Origin: Novosphingobium sp.
GTDB lineage: Bacteria > Pseudomonadota > Alphaproteobacteria > Sphingomonadales > Sphingomonadaceae
Direction of reading: 5' to 3'
NCBI GenBank assembly: GCA_017745295.1
Contig: JAGHZR010000009.1
Span: 61,918 to 125,917, forward strand
DNA length: 64,000 nt
Every line of letters starts with the position of its first letter. The first letter of the stretch is position 1. The translations under genes and the position numbers were made by a program. This document shows, piece after piece, positions 49,271 to 58,691 of this stretch. The notes under the pieces were generated by a model that did no database searches, had not been told where the DNA came from, and worked only from the letters and a program-made list of their open reading frames with translations.

Positions 49271-50146
49271 CTACGTGATTTCGACAGGTACGCGCATCGC
49301 GGGGACTTCGGGTTGCAGGGAAGCAACGAGTTCGCGGGCCAGTTTTGCCAGTTGTCCGGTCGGCCCTTCCAGTCCCGGCGCGGTCTGGAGGATGCAGGAG
49401 ACGTTGGGAAGGTCGGGAAGCCCACCCTCCACCAGCGGAGCCTCGCGCAGGAACAGCGGAGTGCGGCAGGTCAGGCCGAGACCGGCATCGACGGCGGCGC
49501 GCAGGGCCGTAAGATTGGGCGTTTCCACCGAGATCCGGTATGGCCGTCCGGCATCCTCCAGCGCCCGGATCGCGGCTTCGCGAAAGCGGCAGGGCGGTTC
49601 CAGAACGGCGAGCTGGATCGTCTCCTGTTGCGCTAGTTCAGACTTGCCGTACCAGGCCATCGGCGTGCTGGCGATGGCGTTGGGATCGTTGTTGGCCGAA
49701 AAGCCCAGCACGATGTCGAGCTGGCGGGTTTCGAGCTGGCCGAGCAGTTCGGCGGTCCCGGCGACGCGCGAATAGAGCTGGGCTTCGGGATGCAATTCGG
49801 CGAAGCGCGCGAGCAGGCCCGAAAGCATCATTTCGGCGAAGTCCTGCACCATGCCGATCCGCGCGGGGCCGGTGAACTGCCCGGCGGTGACGGCGGCGAC
49901 GGCCTCATCGTGCAGGTTGAGCACCTTGCGGGCATAGTCGAGCATGAGGTCGCCCGAGGGCGTCAAGGTCAGTCGCCGCCCTTCGCGGTGGAACAGGGTC
50001 TGCTGAAGCAGTTCCTCCAGTCGCTTGATCTGCAAACTGAGCGCGGACTGGCTCACGAAGACCCGCTCCGAAGCGTGAAGCATCGATCCGGTGTCAACGA
50101 TGGCCACGAAGCTTCGCAGGAGATTGGTGGGCAGATTGACGGGCAT
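49271..50146 (-). CDS. LysR-family transcriptional regulator
   Basis: 291 residues. N-terminal winged helix (LRSFVAIVDTGSMLHASERVFVSQSALSLQIKRLEELL) and a substrate-binding domain. The ATG at 50146 has GAGAGA upstream. The kynureninase gene lies upstream on the same strand across a 179-base spacer with a hairpin. Whether it controls the kynurenine genes or the peptidase is not shown by the sequence. Confidence 0.9.
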   Translation of the reverse strand: MPVNLPTNLLRSFVAIVDTGSMLHASERVFVSQSALSLQIKRLEELLQQTLFHREGRRLTLTPSGDLMLDYARKVLNLHDEAVAAVTAGQFTGPARIGMVQDFAEMMLSGLLARFAELHPEAQLYSRVAGTAELLGQLETRQLDIVLGFSANNDPNAIASTPMAWYGKSELAQQETIQLAVLEPPCRFREAAIRALEDAGRPYRISVETPNLTALRAAVDAGLGLTCRTPLFLREAPLVEGGLPDLPNVSCILQTAPGLEGPTGQLAKLARELVASLQPEVPAMRVPVEIT

Positions 50147-50260
50147 GGCGGAATCTCTCGGAGCGGCGAACGAGGGAGGTATATGAGTCATTCTCAACTG
50201 AAACAGTAGAGAATATGTTTCTCGTCGCAAACCTTGTCTGCGCTTGCCGCACGCGCTCCG

Positions 50261-50289
50261 CCGTGCGCCGAGGGGATTTCGGCGCACGG
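50261..50289. terminator. GC hairpin between kynU and the LysR gene
   Basis: Perfect 10-bp stem (CCGTGCGCCG 50261-50270 with 50280-50289) and 9-base loop. A T-run (CTTTTT, then GTTTTTC) follows on the plus strand and none on the minus strand, so it is a better terminator for plus-strand transcription. It may still end the kynU message. Confidence 0.5.
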
Positions 50290-50325
50290 GGAGGTCTTTT
50301 TGGTCGGTTTTTCGGGGCTTCGTCG

Positions 50326-51441
50326 TCAGGAGGCGGGTTGGAACGTCAAGCCCGCTTCGGCAAAGGTGCGGCCCAGCAGGGCGGCTTGTTCGGTCGTGTT
50401 CCAAGCGTGGAACGAAGCGCGCAGGCAGTTTCCGCGCAAGTCGTAATGGAAGCCGCCGGGGGCAAGCGCCGTGCGCAGGCCGTCGATATCGTCGAAAGTG
50501 AGGCACAGTGTGCCGCCGCGACCGTCCATGGCAACGGGGCGGCCTACCGCTTCGGCAAAAGCGTCGATACAGGCGCGATTGTGGCGCAGGATCTCGCTCT
50601 GGCCGATGCGCATGACGGTCTCGATTCCGGCGCGGGCGAGCGCGAAGGGGGCGATCGAGGGACTGCCACTCTGGAAGCGGCGGGCATCGGGTGCATGGCG
50701 GAAATGGCGGATGTCGAACTCGTAGGGATTCTCGTGCCCGAACCAGCCGAGATCGAGCGGTTCGAGCGTCGCGGTGAGGTTGCCGCGCAGCCAAAGCCAG
50801 GCCGCGCCGGGGCCGCCGCAGAGCCATTTCACGCTCGATCCGATCACCGCGTCGATACCCCATGCGCGCGGGGCTACCGGCAAGATGCCCGACGACTGGG
50901 CGACATCGACGATGGACAGCGCGCCGTGGCGGTGGGCCATCTCCGCGATTTCGGGAATGGGCGAGGTGACGCCGGTATTCGAATGGACATGCATGGCGAC
51001 GACGGCGGCGACGCTGTCGTCGAAGTGCCGTTCCCAGTTTTCCGCGTCTCCGGGGGACTGCGCGGCGGGGATGAAGCGGGTTTCGAAGCCTAGCCGTTCC
51101 AGCCCTTGCGCGACGTAGCCGACGGTCGGGAAGGCCTGCTCGGACATCAATACCCGGTTTCGGCCCGGCGCCGGACGCAGCCCCGACAGCAGCGAGAACA
51201 GCGCGGAGGATACGCTCTGCTGGGGCGCGACTTCGGCAGCATCGGTGCCGATCAGCGCGGCGACGGCAGCACGGAACCGCTCGATCTCGTCCAGCCACGG
51301 CCCCCAGGCCGCACCGCCGGTCGATTGCCATGGCGCGAGATAGCTGCCCTCCAGCACCTCCCGCGCCTTGCGGGGCAGGCAGCCGACCGAATGGGTCAAA
51401 AGGTAGGGGCCGCCCTCGGGCACATGAAACAGGTCATGCAT
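50326..51441 (-). CDS. kynU: Kynureninase-like PLP enzyme (class V aminotransferase fold)
   Basis: 371 residues. The PLP Lys lies in GSSVKWLCGGPGAAWLW, with the Asp of DVAQSSG ahead of it. KynU-like substrate region: FHVPEGGPYLLTHSVGCLP. Shorter than most bacterial kynureninases (about 415). It starts 4 bases after the tryptophan dioxygenase stop (ATG 51441). Cleavage of kynurenine to anthranilate and alanine is the inferred activity; a close class V lyase cannot be excluded. Confidence 0.82.
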   Translation of the reverse strand: MHDLFHVPEGGPYLLTHSVGCLPRKAREVLEGSYLAPWQSTGGAAWGPWLDEIERFRAAVAALIGTDAAEVAPQQSVSSALFSLLSGLRPAPGRNRVLMSEQAFPTVGYVAQGLERLGFETRFIPAAQSPGDAENWERHFDDSVAAVVAMHVHSNTGVTSPIPEIAEMAHRHGALSIVDVAQSSGILPVAPRAWGIDAVIGSSVKWLCGGPGAAWLWLRGNLTATLEPLDLGWFGHENPYEFDIRHFRHAPDARRFQSGSPSIAPFALARAGIETVMRIGQSEILRHNRACIDAFAEAVGRPVAMDGRGGTLCLTFDDIDGLRTALAPGGFHYDLRGNCLRASFHAWNTTEQAALLGRTFAEAGLTFQPAS

Positions 51442-51445
51442 GAAT

Positions 51446-52192
51446 TCAGTGTTCCGCCTTTTCCGCAATGCTGTCGCGAACGCGGCCATAGTCATGCCCC
51501 CATTCGTCGGTCATTTCCACGCGCACGTCCCAAAGTTCCGGGAAAAAGCGATGTTTTGCACCGGCTTGCAGAAGATCGACCGAACGCCCCTTGAGCGAGG
51601 CCGAACCCATGCCGATCGAGCGGTGGATCAGGAACAGGTGGTGCCAGCGGAACTTGCCGAAAAGCTCGTCCAGTTCGATCAGCGCCTCGGCCACGGCATA
51701 GGCTTCGTCGTGGGCATAGCCATGGTCGTAGATGTCGCGCAGGGTCCGCCCGGCGCCGGTGACATAGGCCTGATCGAAAGTCTCCCAGAGATCGGGAATG
51801 ATCCGCAGCAGCACGCGGAAGCCCGGTGATTCCTGGCCGCTACCGTTGCCGAGTTGCAGGCGGATCTGTTGGTACTCCTTGGGCGACATCGTTTCCAGCA
51901 GGTCGAGCTGGTCGGTCATCATCCGCATGATGCGATGGCAGCGGCCGAGCAGCGTAACCACCCGGAAGGCCTGCTTCTCGCGCAAGTATTCGTCCACCGC
52001 GACGACCGTGTAGGCCATCAGCTTCATCCAGAGTTCCTCGACCTGATGGACGATCTGGAACTGGAGTTCGTCGGCATTGGCGAGGTCGTCGAAGGGCTTC
52101 TGGCAGGTCAGCAGCTTTTCGGTGTTGAGATAGAGCTCGTAGTCGAGCGCGGCGGGCGCTTCGAGCAGTTCGTAGACCTTGCGGCGTTCCAT
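51446..52192 (-). CDS. kynA: Tryptophan 2,3-dioxygenase
   Basis: 248 residues, a haem TDO. Family segments: YLNTEKLLTCQKPF, FQIVHQVEELWMKL, FRVLLRIIPDLWETFD, and the haem-ligand region FGKFRWHHLFLIHRSIG. The ATG at 52192 has GGGGAG upstream; the frame opens 51 codons further but with no support. It starts the kynA-kynU operon and is divergent from kynR. Kynurenine formamidase (kynB) is not in the window. Confidence 0.93.
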   Translation of the reverse strand: MERRKVYELLEAPAALDYELYLNTEKLLTCQKPFDDLANADELQFQIVHQVEELWMKLMAYTVVAVDEYLREKQAFRVVTLLGRCHRIMRMMTDQLDLLETMSPKEYQQIRLQLGNGSGQESPGFRVLLRIIPDLWETFDQAYVTGAGRTLRDIYDHGYAHDEAYAVAEALIELDELFGKFRWHHLFLIHRSIGMGSASLKGRSVDLLQAGAKHRFFPELWDVRVEMTDEWGHDYGRVRDSIAEKAEH

Positions 52193-52239
52193 GTTGTCTC
52201 CCCGGGGATTGTGTGGGAGGACAATAGCACCGATAATAC

Positions 52240-52253
52240 GGGACATTGGTCCC
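52240..52253. promoter_or_regulatory. GGGAC-N4-GTCCC dyad in the kynA-kynR promoter
   Basis: Perfect 5+4+5 dyad (GGGACATTGGTCCC, 52240-52253), 48 bases upstream of kynA and 74 bases upstream of kynR, thus within reach of both promoters. It is a candidate KynR (Lrp-type) site. Confidence 0.45.
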
Positions 52254-52326
52254 AATCGGTGGTCGATAGGCGCCTCATAGAGAACACATGGCGCGTGGAA
52301 CGAATTTTTAGGGAACGATCGTTTCA

Positions 52327-52809
52327 ATGTCCAGAGACCTGCCACTTGACGCCGCCGACAAGCGCATTCTCGCGGCGCTGGAGCATGATGCGCGGCTCAG
52401 TTTCGCGGGGCTGGGCGATGCGGCGGGGCTGTCCAAGACGCCGAGCTGGAAGCGGGTCCAGGCGATGGAGAAGGCCGGGGTCATCACCGGCTACCGGGCG
52501 GTGATCGATCCGGCGGCGATCGGTCTCGGCACGAGCGCTTTCGTCCATGTCTCGATCGAGTTCGACCGGCACGAGGCCTTCGAGCGCGCGGTCGCGGCGG
52601 AAGCGGCAGTGCTGACCTGCCATGCCGTCGTCGGCGATTTCGACTACATGCTCCACGTCATGACCGGCGGTGTGCCCGATCTCGACGACTTCCTGCGCAA
52701 TCGCCTGCGCCGCCTTCCCGGCGTGCGCCATTTCAACACGACACTGGCGATGCGCGACGTGAAGCCGCGCGCCTACCTCACCGATGCGGCGAGACAGGCG
52801 CGCGATTGA
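52327..52809 (+). CDS. kynR: Lrp/AsnC-family regulator, probable KynR
   Basis: 160 residues. N-terminal helix-turn-helix (LDAADKRILAALEHDARLSFAGLGDAAGLS) and RAM/AsnC ligand domain (ATGGVPDLDDFL type: VMTGGVPDLDDFLRNRL). KynR-type activators of tryptophan degradation are Lrp-family proteins divergent from kyn genes, as here. The name rests on this arrangement. Confidence 0.88.
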   Translation: MSRDLPLDAADKRILAALEHDARLSFAGLGDAAGLSKTPSWKRVQAMEKAGVITGYRAVIDPAAIGLGTSAFVHVSIEFDRHEAFERAVAAEAAVLTCHAVVGDFDYMLHVMTGGVPDLDDFLRNRLRRLPGVRHFNTTLAMRDVKPRAYLTDAARQARD

Positions 52810-52812
52810 GCG

Positions 52813-53259
52813 TCAGGCGTCCTCGACCTGATCGAGATAGGAGGCGTAACCTTCTGCCTCCATGTCCTCGCGTGGAACGAAGCGCAGCGAGGCGGAGTTG
52901 ATGCAATAGCGCAGCCCGCCGCGATCGCGCGGGCCGTCCTCGAAGACATGGCCGAGGTGGCTGTCACCGTGCGCCGAGCGGACTTCGGTGCGGATCATGC
53001 CGTGGCTGCGGTCGACGATGTCGTTCACGTTGGCTGGTTCGATCGGCTTGGTGAAGCTGGGCCAGCCGCAGCCGGATTCGTACTTGTCCGAGGAGGCGAA
53101 GAGCGGCTCGCCCGAGACGATGTCGACGTAGATGCCGGGCTTCTTGTTGTAGAGGTATTCGCCGGTGCCGGGGCGTTCGGTGCCGCTGTTCTGGGTGACG
53201 TGGAACTGTTCGGGCGTCAGGCGGGCGATGGCCTCTTCGGTCTTTTCGTAAGTCGGCAT
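52813..53259 (-). CDS. msrB: Peptide-methionine (R)-S-oxide reductase MsrB
   Basis: 148 residues. Catalytic Cys119 in [11 protein letters not shown], and Cys64 in SGCGWPSF. Key residues [14 protein letters not shown] are kept. The zinc Cys pairs are absent, as in many bacterial MsrB. The ATG at 53259 has AAGGAG upstream. It is convergent with kynR (3 bases between stops). Confidence 0.94.
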   Translation of the reverse strand: MPTYEKTEEAIARLTPEQFHVTQNSGTERPGTGEYLYNKKPGIYVDIVSGEPLFASSDKYESGCGWPSFTKPIEPANVNDIVDRSHGMIRTEVRSAHGDSHLGHVFEDGPRDRGGLRYCINSASLRFVPREDMEAEGYASYLDQVEDA

Positions 53260-53439
53260 GGTGTTCTCCTTGAGCGCGAACATGGGGATCGTTTCGTGCG
53301 GAGGAAAGAGCGGGGAGCCGCTTTCGGTGGATTTCAGCAACGGGAAGGACCGGGCAGCGCAGGTGGGGTCGGGGGAGGGGAATGACCTGCGCTGCCCGGC
53401 AAGGTGGAACCGGACTGATCCGGTTCGCGGCCGAAGTTC

Positions 53440-53742
53440 CTAGAAGAACCGCGGAATAGGTCCCCACTGCGGGGTCTGGTCGGGAAGATCGATCTCCACA
53501 TCGTCGACATAGCACCAGCCCCAGCCCTCGGGCGGGTCGTAGCCCTCGATGATCGGGTGGTGCGTCTGGTGGAAATGGGCGCGCGCGTGGCGGTGCGGGC
53601 TGTCGTCGCAGCAGCCGACATGGCCGCAGCTTCGGCACAGGCGCAAGTGGACCCAGGGGCTGCCGATCTTCAGGCATTCCTCGCAGCCGCGCGCGCTGGG
53701 CGTGACTTCGTTGATCGTCGAACTGTGGCGGCAGGAGTTCAT
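53440..53742 (-). CDS. UBP-type zinc-finger protein
   Basis: 100 residues. A UBP-type zinc finger (CEECLKIGSPWVHLRLCRSCGHVGCCDDSPHRHARAHF type: Cys and His pairs in C-x2-C, C-x2-C and H-x-H order) occupies most of the chain, then a Trp-rich tail (EGWGWCYVDD). It overlaps the upstream reductase-like gene by 4 bases. Zinc-finger proteins of this kind are found next to cyclic-nucleotide-domain thioredoxin-reductase fusions; the function is unknown. Confidence 0.88.
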   Translation of the reverse strand: MNSCRHSSTINEVTPSARGCEECLKIGSPWVHLRLCRSCGHVGCCDDSPHRHARAHFHQTHHPIIEGYDPPEGWGWCYVDDVEIDLPDQTPQWGPIPRFF

Positions 53743-55370
53743 GGTGCGTCCTTCCGGGCGAAGAGGGCGTGGATTTGCGAGACGACGGCGGCGCCTTCGC
53801 CGACGGCGGCGGCGACCCGCTTGGTGGAACCGGCGCGCACGTCGCCGATGGCGAAGACACCGGGCATGGCGGTTTCCAGCGGCCGATCCGTGCCGCCGGT
53901 GACGACGAAGCCCTTGGGGTCCTTCTCGACCGGGGCCGGAAGCCAGTCGGAATTGGGATCGGCGCCGATGAACAGGAACATGTGGCGCAGCGGACGCTGC
54001 GTCACCTTGCCGTCGCGGCTGCGGATGCCGACGGTGGAAAGCGTGCCGTCCTCGTGCCCCTCCAGCGCGACGACTTCCGCGCCGACGTGGATTTCGACAT
54101 TGGGCAGTTCGGCGATACGCTCGATCAGGTAGCGCGACATCGTTTCTTCGAGGCCGCGCCGCACGATAAGGTGGAGCTTCTTCACTTGCGGGGCGAGATA
54201 GACCACCGCCTGCCCGGCGGAATTGCCGCCGCCGACCAGCGCCACTTCCTCGCCCGCGCAGAGCCGTGCCTCGATGGGCGAGACCCAATAGGAGATGCCC
54301 GCGCCCTCGAAGCGTTCGAGGCCTTCGATCGCGAGGCGGCGATAGCGCGCGCCGGAGGCGATCACCACGCTCCGTGCTTTCACATGGCCTTCGCGGGCGA
54401 GGTCTATGCGCAAGTGATCGTCCTCGGGTTCGAGCGCGGTGACGGTGACCGGGATGGCGATCCGCGCGCCGAACTTGAGCGCCTGGTTGAAGGCGCGCCC
54501 GGCGAGTGCCTGTCCGGAAATGCCGGTGGGAAAGCCGAGGTAGTTCTCGATCCGCGCCGAAGCGCCCGCCTGTCCGCCCATGCTGCGCGCATCCAGCACG
54601 ACGACCGACAGCCCTTCCGAGGCCGCATAGACCGCCGCGGCCAGCCCGGCGGGACCGGCGCCGACGATGGCCACGTCATGAAGCCTGTCGGGATCGAGAT
54701 GCGAGGTGAGACCGAGGCAGGCGGCGAGTTCTTCTTCGCGCGGCCGCCGCAGGATCGAGCCGCTGGGGCAGACCACCAGCGGATACTGCGCAGGCTCGAC
54801 GCCAAGCCGCTCGACGAGGGCCTTGCCTTCCTCGTCGCGGCTCACGTCGAGCACCAGCGAGGGATAGCCGCTGCGGCGCAGGAATTCCTGAAGCCGCACG
54901 ACATCGGCGCTTTGCGGCACGCCGATGATGATCGGCCCGGCGCCGCCTTCCTCGATCAGGCCGACGCGGCGCAGGATCAGCGCGCGCATGACTTTCTCGC
55001 CCAGTTCGGCGGCGCCGATCATCAGGGCGCGCAGATGGGCGGCGTCGATGGGGAGCGCGGTGCAGCCTGCCGTTCCTGCGGTGCCGCCCGCGATCGAGGG
55101 ACGGCCGGCAAGCTGGTTGATCTCGCCGCTGAACTGGCCGGGGCCGTGGGTGGTGACGCGGGCCTCGCGGCTGAGGCCGTCACGCCGCTCGACTTCGATC
55201 GATCCTTCCAAAACCAGCCAGGTCGGCGCCTCGCGGTCGCCGATGGCATAGACGCTTTCGCCGGGAGCGAAGCGGCGCTGCGGCCCGCTGGCGAAGCGCC
55301 GGGCAAGCGCGAGCTCCGGTGCCGAAAGCACCGGGAACATCTGGTATTGGCGCGTCTCGATCGTTGTCAT
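53739..55370 (-). CDS. Cyclic-nucleotide domain fused to thioredoxin-reductase-like flavoprotein lacking CxxC
   Basis: 543 residues. A cNMP-binding-like beta roll (about 12-125), a thioredoxin-like segment (about 145-225) and a class II flavoprotein reductase (232-540) with FAD site VAIVGAGPAG (237-242) and NAD(P) site ALVGGGNSAG. The usual redox CATC between them is replaced by YWVSP (361-365), so normal thioredoxin reduction cannot occur. It is the first gene of the operon with the UBP zinc finger. Ligand and substrate are unknown. Confidence 0.88.
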   Translation of the reverse strand: MTTIETRQYQMFPVLSAPELALARRFASGPQRRFAPGESVYAIGDREAPTWLVLEGSIEVERRDGLSREARVTTHGPGQFSGEINQLAGRPSIAGGTAGTAGCTALPIDAAHLRALMIGAAELGEKVMRALILRRVGLIEEGGAGPIIIGVPQSADVVRLQEFLRRSGYPSLVLDVSRDEEGKALVERLGVEPAQYPLVVCPSGSILRRPREEELAACLGLTSHLDPDRLHDVAIVGAGPAGLAAAVYAASEGLSVVVLDARSMGGQAGASARIENYLGFPTGISGQALAGRAFNQALKFGARIAIPVTVTALEPEDDHLRIDLAREGHVKARSVVIASGARYRRLAIEGLERFEGAGISYWVSPIEARLCAGEEVALVGGGNSAGQAVVYLAPQVKKLHLIVRRGLEETMSRYLIERIAELPNVEIHVGAEVVALEGHEDGTLSTVGIRSRDGKVTQRPLRHMFLFIGADPNSDWLPAPVEKDPKGFVVTGGTDRPLETAMPGVFAIGDVRAGSTKRVAAAVGEGAAVVSQIHALFARKDAP

Positions 55371-55469
55371 GATGCCTCGTCTGGTGAGCGCGTTGCGCCA
55401 GGTGCCGTCTGTCGGAACCCTCCCGGCCCGGTCCGTCCTCCTTCATGTGATCGCTTCGGCGCGTCGCCG

Positions 55470-55549
55470 CCATCATACGCTGGTTTGGGGGGGCGTGATC
55501 GCCGGAACCCCCAACCCGAGCCTGTGAGAACCAAACCAGCGTATGATGG
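55470..55549. promoter_or_regulatory. Long inverted repeat in a divergent promoter
   Basis: CCATCATACGCTGGTTTGG (55470-55488) is exactly inverted at 55531-55549, with 42 bases between; a second, smaller hairpin (TTGGGGG / CCCCCAA) can compete within it. Each arm ends with TATGAT, a good -10 hexamer, about 100 bases before the reductase start (55370) and 114 bases before the kinase start (55663). GTATGATGG also occurs at 60021-60029 before the lone receiver gene. Confidence 0.5.
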
Positions 55550-55662
55550 AAAATCGGGAAGCGCGGAGAGAAAAGGCGGCATTGCAAATGCTCCGCCCGC
55601 AGCCTGTCCCGGTCCGCCGAAAGCGACGGTTCCGGGCAGGGCCGATCCAGAAGGAATGCACG

Positions 55663-56340
55663 ATGTCGATGGTCCAACGCTTGTCGAGCCGGGAAGGTCC
55701 CGGCAGCCGCGCCGTCCAGTCTTTCGGCTCGCGGGTATGCAGCGAGGAAATCGAGCGCGAAAGCGATCACCGCATCGCCAACAACCTGCAATTGCTCATG
55801 GCCATGGTCGCAGCGGAAAAGCGCGAGCTGTCGGACCCGGCTGCCGGTCTGGTGTTCGACCGCATGCTGGGCCGGATCGGTGCGATCGCGGGAGTGCACC
55901 GCCAGCTTACCCGGCAGCAGCAGACCGGGTTTGTCGACGCAGGCGGCTACCTGGGCACTCTGGTGAACCAGATCGAGACGGGATGCTGCGACGTGGCGGG
56001 GGGACGGAGGCTGACAGTGAGCGCCGATCTCGTTTCCGTGTCCGCGCATCTGGCGGGAGCGATGGGGCTGATTGTCTCGGAATGCGTCCTCAATGCCTGC
56101 AAATATGCTTATCCCGCGCAAAGACCCGGAGAGGTCCGGATCGAACTGCGGCTGGCCGGTCCTCATGCCCTGCGGTTGAGCGTGGAGGACGACGGCACCG
56201 GGCGATCGCAGGGTGAAGGCGGCTCCGGCGGCTTCGGTACGCATTTGATGGAAGCCCTTGCGGCAAGGATCGATGCAACCCTGGTCTGGGAAGACCTGCA
56301 TCCGGGAACGCGCATCGTGCTGGCCGTGCCGCTCGCCTGA
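55663..56340 (+). CDS. HWE/HisKA_2-like sensor histidine kinase
   Basis: 225 residues. The phospho-acceptor His36 lies in ESDHRIANNLQLL, and a HATPase domain follows (ECVLNACKYAYP, VEDDGTG, GGFGTHLMEALA). No membrane or sensor domain, so it probably receives a signal from a partner. The ATG at 55663 has AGAAGGA upstream; the in-frame start at 55543 lacks support. Kinases of this type often feed the general stress response in sphingomonads. Confidence 0.85.
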   Translation: MSMVQRLSSREGPGSRAVQSFGSRVCSEEIERESDHRIANNLQLLMAMVAAEKRELSDPAAGLVFDRMLGRIGAIAGVHRQLTRQQQTGFVDAGGYLGTLVNQIETGCCDVAGGRRLTVSADLVSVSAHLAGAMGLIVSECVLNACKYAYPAQRPGEVRIELRLAGPHALRLSVEDDGTGRSQGEGGSGGFGTHLMEALAARIDATLVWEDLHPGTRIVLAVPLA

Positions 56341-56448
56341 GCGCCGGAGCGCGGGGCTTACCTAAACGAAGGTTGTGGTTGCGGGCCACTCAACTCGGCG
56401 GCAGTCTGCCTCGCCGGTGTCGGGATCGGTTCCCGGCACGAGGAGGCA

Positions 56449-57990
56449 ATGCGCGGCGAAGCCGGGGCAGGGGTGTTGGTGAACAGATTCTATGCCCTGG
56501 CGGGGGCGATACTGGCGCTGGGTATCTTCGCACTGGATGTCCTCAGCCCCCTTCAAGGTGCGGTGGCGGTGCTCTACACCACCGTGGTCGTGCTGGCCGG
56601 GCGGACTCATTCGCGCGGCGTGGTCCTTGCCGCTGCCGCTTATTGTGCGCTGCTTGTCTTTGCCGGTTACTGCCTGTCCCACTGGGATGCGCCGATGGGC
56701 GGGCCGGCCATGCGACTCGGCGTCAGCCTCGTCGCCCTGCTCGTCACGACTTTGCTGATCCTGCGCCAGCTTGCCGAAAGCGCCGAGCGCGAGCGGGCCG
56801 ATGCACGCTACCGGACGATCTTCGCGGCAGCCGGCTTTCCGATATGGGAATCCGACTGGTCGGGCGCCTGGCGCCTGCTGCAGAACATGGGCGAGATCGA
56901 CGAGCGCATGGTAGAGATGGCATTCGGCTCCGCGCGGGTCCGCAATGCCAACCATGCCGCCGCCCGGTTGTTCGGCCTGCGTGAGCGAGGCGAGCTGGTG
57001 GGCCGTACGATCGGCGATTTCGCCACGCCTGCGGTTTTCGAATCCCTTGCCCGCGTCTATGCCGGATTGCTCCGGGGCGAGGAGGCGGTCGAGGAAGAAA
57101 CGCGGTTCTTCACCCGCACTGGGACGGAAGTCGACGTGCTGCTTCAGGTCTCGCTGCCGCCCGATCACGGCGGTTGGAAGCGCGTGCTGGTCATGGCCAT
57201 CGATGTTACCGAGCGGAACCGCTCGCAGACCCGGCTGGCGCAGTCACAGGCGGATTTGACGCACATGTCCCGCGTGACGACGCTCGGCCAGCTTGCCGCA
57301 TCCATCGCGCATGAAGTGAACCAGCCGCTCTCGGCGATCATCACTTATGCGCGCTCGGGGCGACGGTGGCTTGAAAAGGGGCTGGATCAGGGCCTCGACC
57401 GCGATGCTCCGGCGGCGAAGGAAGTTGCCGATTGCCTCGAACACATCACCAGCAACGGCACCCGCGCGGCGGACGTGATCGCGCGCATCCGCGAACTGGC
57501 GCGCAAGGCCGATCCCAAGCGCGAGGCGATTGCCTTCGCGCCGCTCGTGGAGGAAACCCTGGCCCTGCTGCGGCGCGATCTCCAGACCCACGGCGTGAAC
57601 CTGCACGTCGCGATCGAGCCGGACTTTCCCGATCTGCTGGGAGACCGCGTGCAACTGCAACAGGTGCTGATGAACCTGCTCATGAACGGCGAGCAGGCCA
57701 TGGCGGCTATTCCGCCGGACGAACGGGAACTGCACTTGCGGGCGACGCGCCGCTCGGGAGAGGACGTGATGATCGAGATCAGCGACCGGGGCAGCGGGAT
57801 CGCGGGCGATCCGGAGGACCTGTTCCTGCCGTTCTTCACCACCAAGGGCGAGGGCATGGGCATGGGGCTGGCGATCTGCCGCTCCATCGTCGAACAGCAC
57901 GGTGGCACCTTGACCGCCGCGAACGTAGCGGGCGGCGGGGCGGCTTTCCGGTTCTGCCTGCCGGTGCCGGTGGCAATGGTGCCGGCATGA
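56449..57990 (+). CDS. FixL-like PAS sensor histidine kinase
   Basis: 513 residues. Two or more membrane segments (about 10-110), a PAS region (about 118-255), a HisKA domain with His288 in [14 protein letters not shown], and HATPase with [10 protein letters not shown] and GMGLAIC. The signal is unknown. GAGGAGG precedes the ATG at 56449. It overlaps the FixJ-like gene start by 4 bases and forms a two-component pair with it. Confidence 0.92.
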   Translation: MRGEAGAGVLVNRFYALAGAILALGIFALDVLSPLQGAVAVLYTTVVVLAGRTHSRGVVLAAAAYCALLVFAGYCLSHWDAPMGGPAMRLGVSLVALLVTTLLILRQLAESAERERADARYRTIFAAAGFPIWESDWSGAWRLLQNMGEIDERMVEMAFGSARVRNANHAAARLFGLRERGELVGRTIGDFATPAVFESLARVYAGLLRGEEAVEEETRFFTRTGTEVDVLLQVSLPPDHGGWKRVLVMAIDVTERNRSQTRLAQSQADLTHMSRVTTLGQLAASIAHEVNQPLSAIITYARSGRRWLEKGLDQGLDRDAPAAKEVADCLEHITSNGTRAADVIARIRELARKADPKREAIAFAPLVEETLALLRRDLQTHGVNLHVAIEPDFPDLLGDRVQLQQVLMNLLMNGEQAMAAIPPDERELHLRATRRSGEDVMIEISDRGSGIAGDPEDLFLPFFTTKGEGMGMGLAICRSIVEQHGGTLTAANVAGGGAAFRFCLPVPVAMVPA

Positions 57991-58658
57991 TGTCCTCGGA
58001 GACGAATTTCATGACCGGCGAGGAGCCGGAAGGCTGCGTCTGCGTGTTGGACGACGATGCCGACGTGCGCGGCAGCATCGGCAGCCTGTTGCGCGCCAGC
58101 GGCTTCGAGGTGGCCCTGTTCGCGACGACCGAGGCTTTCCTCGCCGCCGAATGGCCCGAGCAGGCCCGCTGTCTCGTGCTGGATATTCGCCTTGCGGGCG
58201 AAAGCGGACTCGATTTCCAGGAGCGGCTTGCCGCCGAAGGTATCGCGGTCCCGGTGATCCTGATCACCGGCCATGGCGATATTCCGATGACCGTTCGCGC
58301 GATGAAGGCGGGTGCCGTCGATTTCCTGCCCAAGCCGTTCGAGGAGGAACAGTTGCTGGCTGCCGTGCGAACGGGGCTGGCGGCGGATCGGGCGCGCCGG
58401 TCGGTCCATGCCGACAATGCCGCCTTGCGGCTCGCCTTCGCGACGCTGACTCCGCGCGAACGCGAGGTCATGGCATTGGTCGTGACCGGGCTGATGAACA
58501 AGCAGGTCGCCGCGCGGCTGGACTTGTCCGAGATCACCGTGAAGATCCATCGCGGCAATGTGATGCGCAAGATGGCGGCGCAGTCGCTGGCCGACCTCGT
58601 GCGCATGGCGGAGCAACTCGGCGTGCGGGACGAGAGCATCACCCGCTACCGGAACTGA
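57987..58658 (+). CDS. FixJ-like LuxR-family response regulator
   Basis: 223 residues. A receiver domain with phospho-Asp66 (VLDIRLAGE) and Lys116 (FLPKPFEE) and a LuxR helix-turn-helix ([42 protein letters not shown]). ATGATG at 57987 overlaps the end of the kinase. It is the cognate partner of the kinase just upstream. Targets are unknown. Confidence 0.93.
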   Translation: MMSSETNFMTGEEPEGCVCVLDDDADVRGSIGSLLRASGFEVALFATTEAFLAAEWPEQARCLVLDIRLAGESGLDFQERLAAEGIAVPVILITGHGDIPMTVRAMKAGAVDFLPKPFEEEQLLAAVRTGLAADRARRSVHADNAALRLAFATLTPREREVMALVVTGLMNKQVAARLDLSEITVKIHRGNVMRKMAAQSLADLVRMAEQLGVRDESITRYRN

Positions 58659-58691
58659 TCGCTCGGACAACGGGCCAGTGCTCCGGATCGC

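Noticed and set aside
55489..55530. Possible sigma-EcfG promoter (GGAAC) before the histidine kinase
   Set aside because: GGAAC is at 55503-55507, but no CGTT lies 16-17 bases after it.
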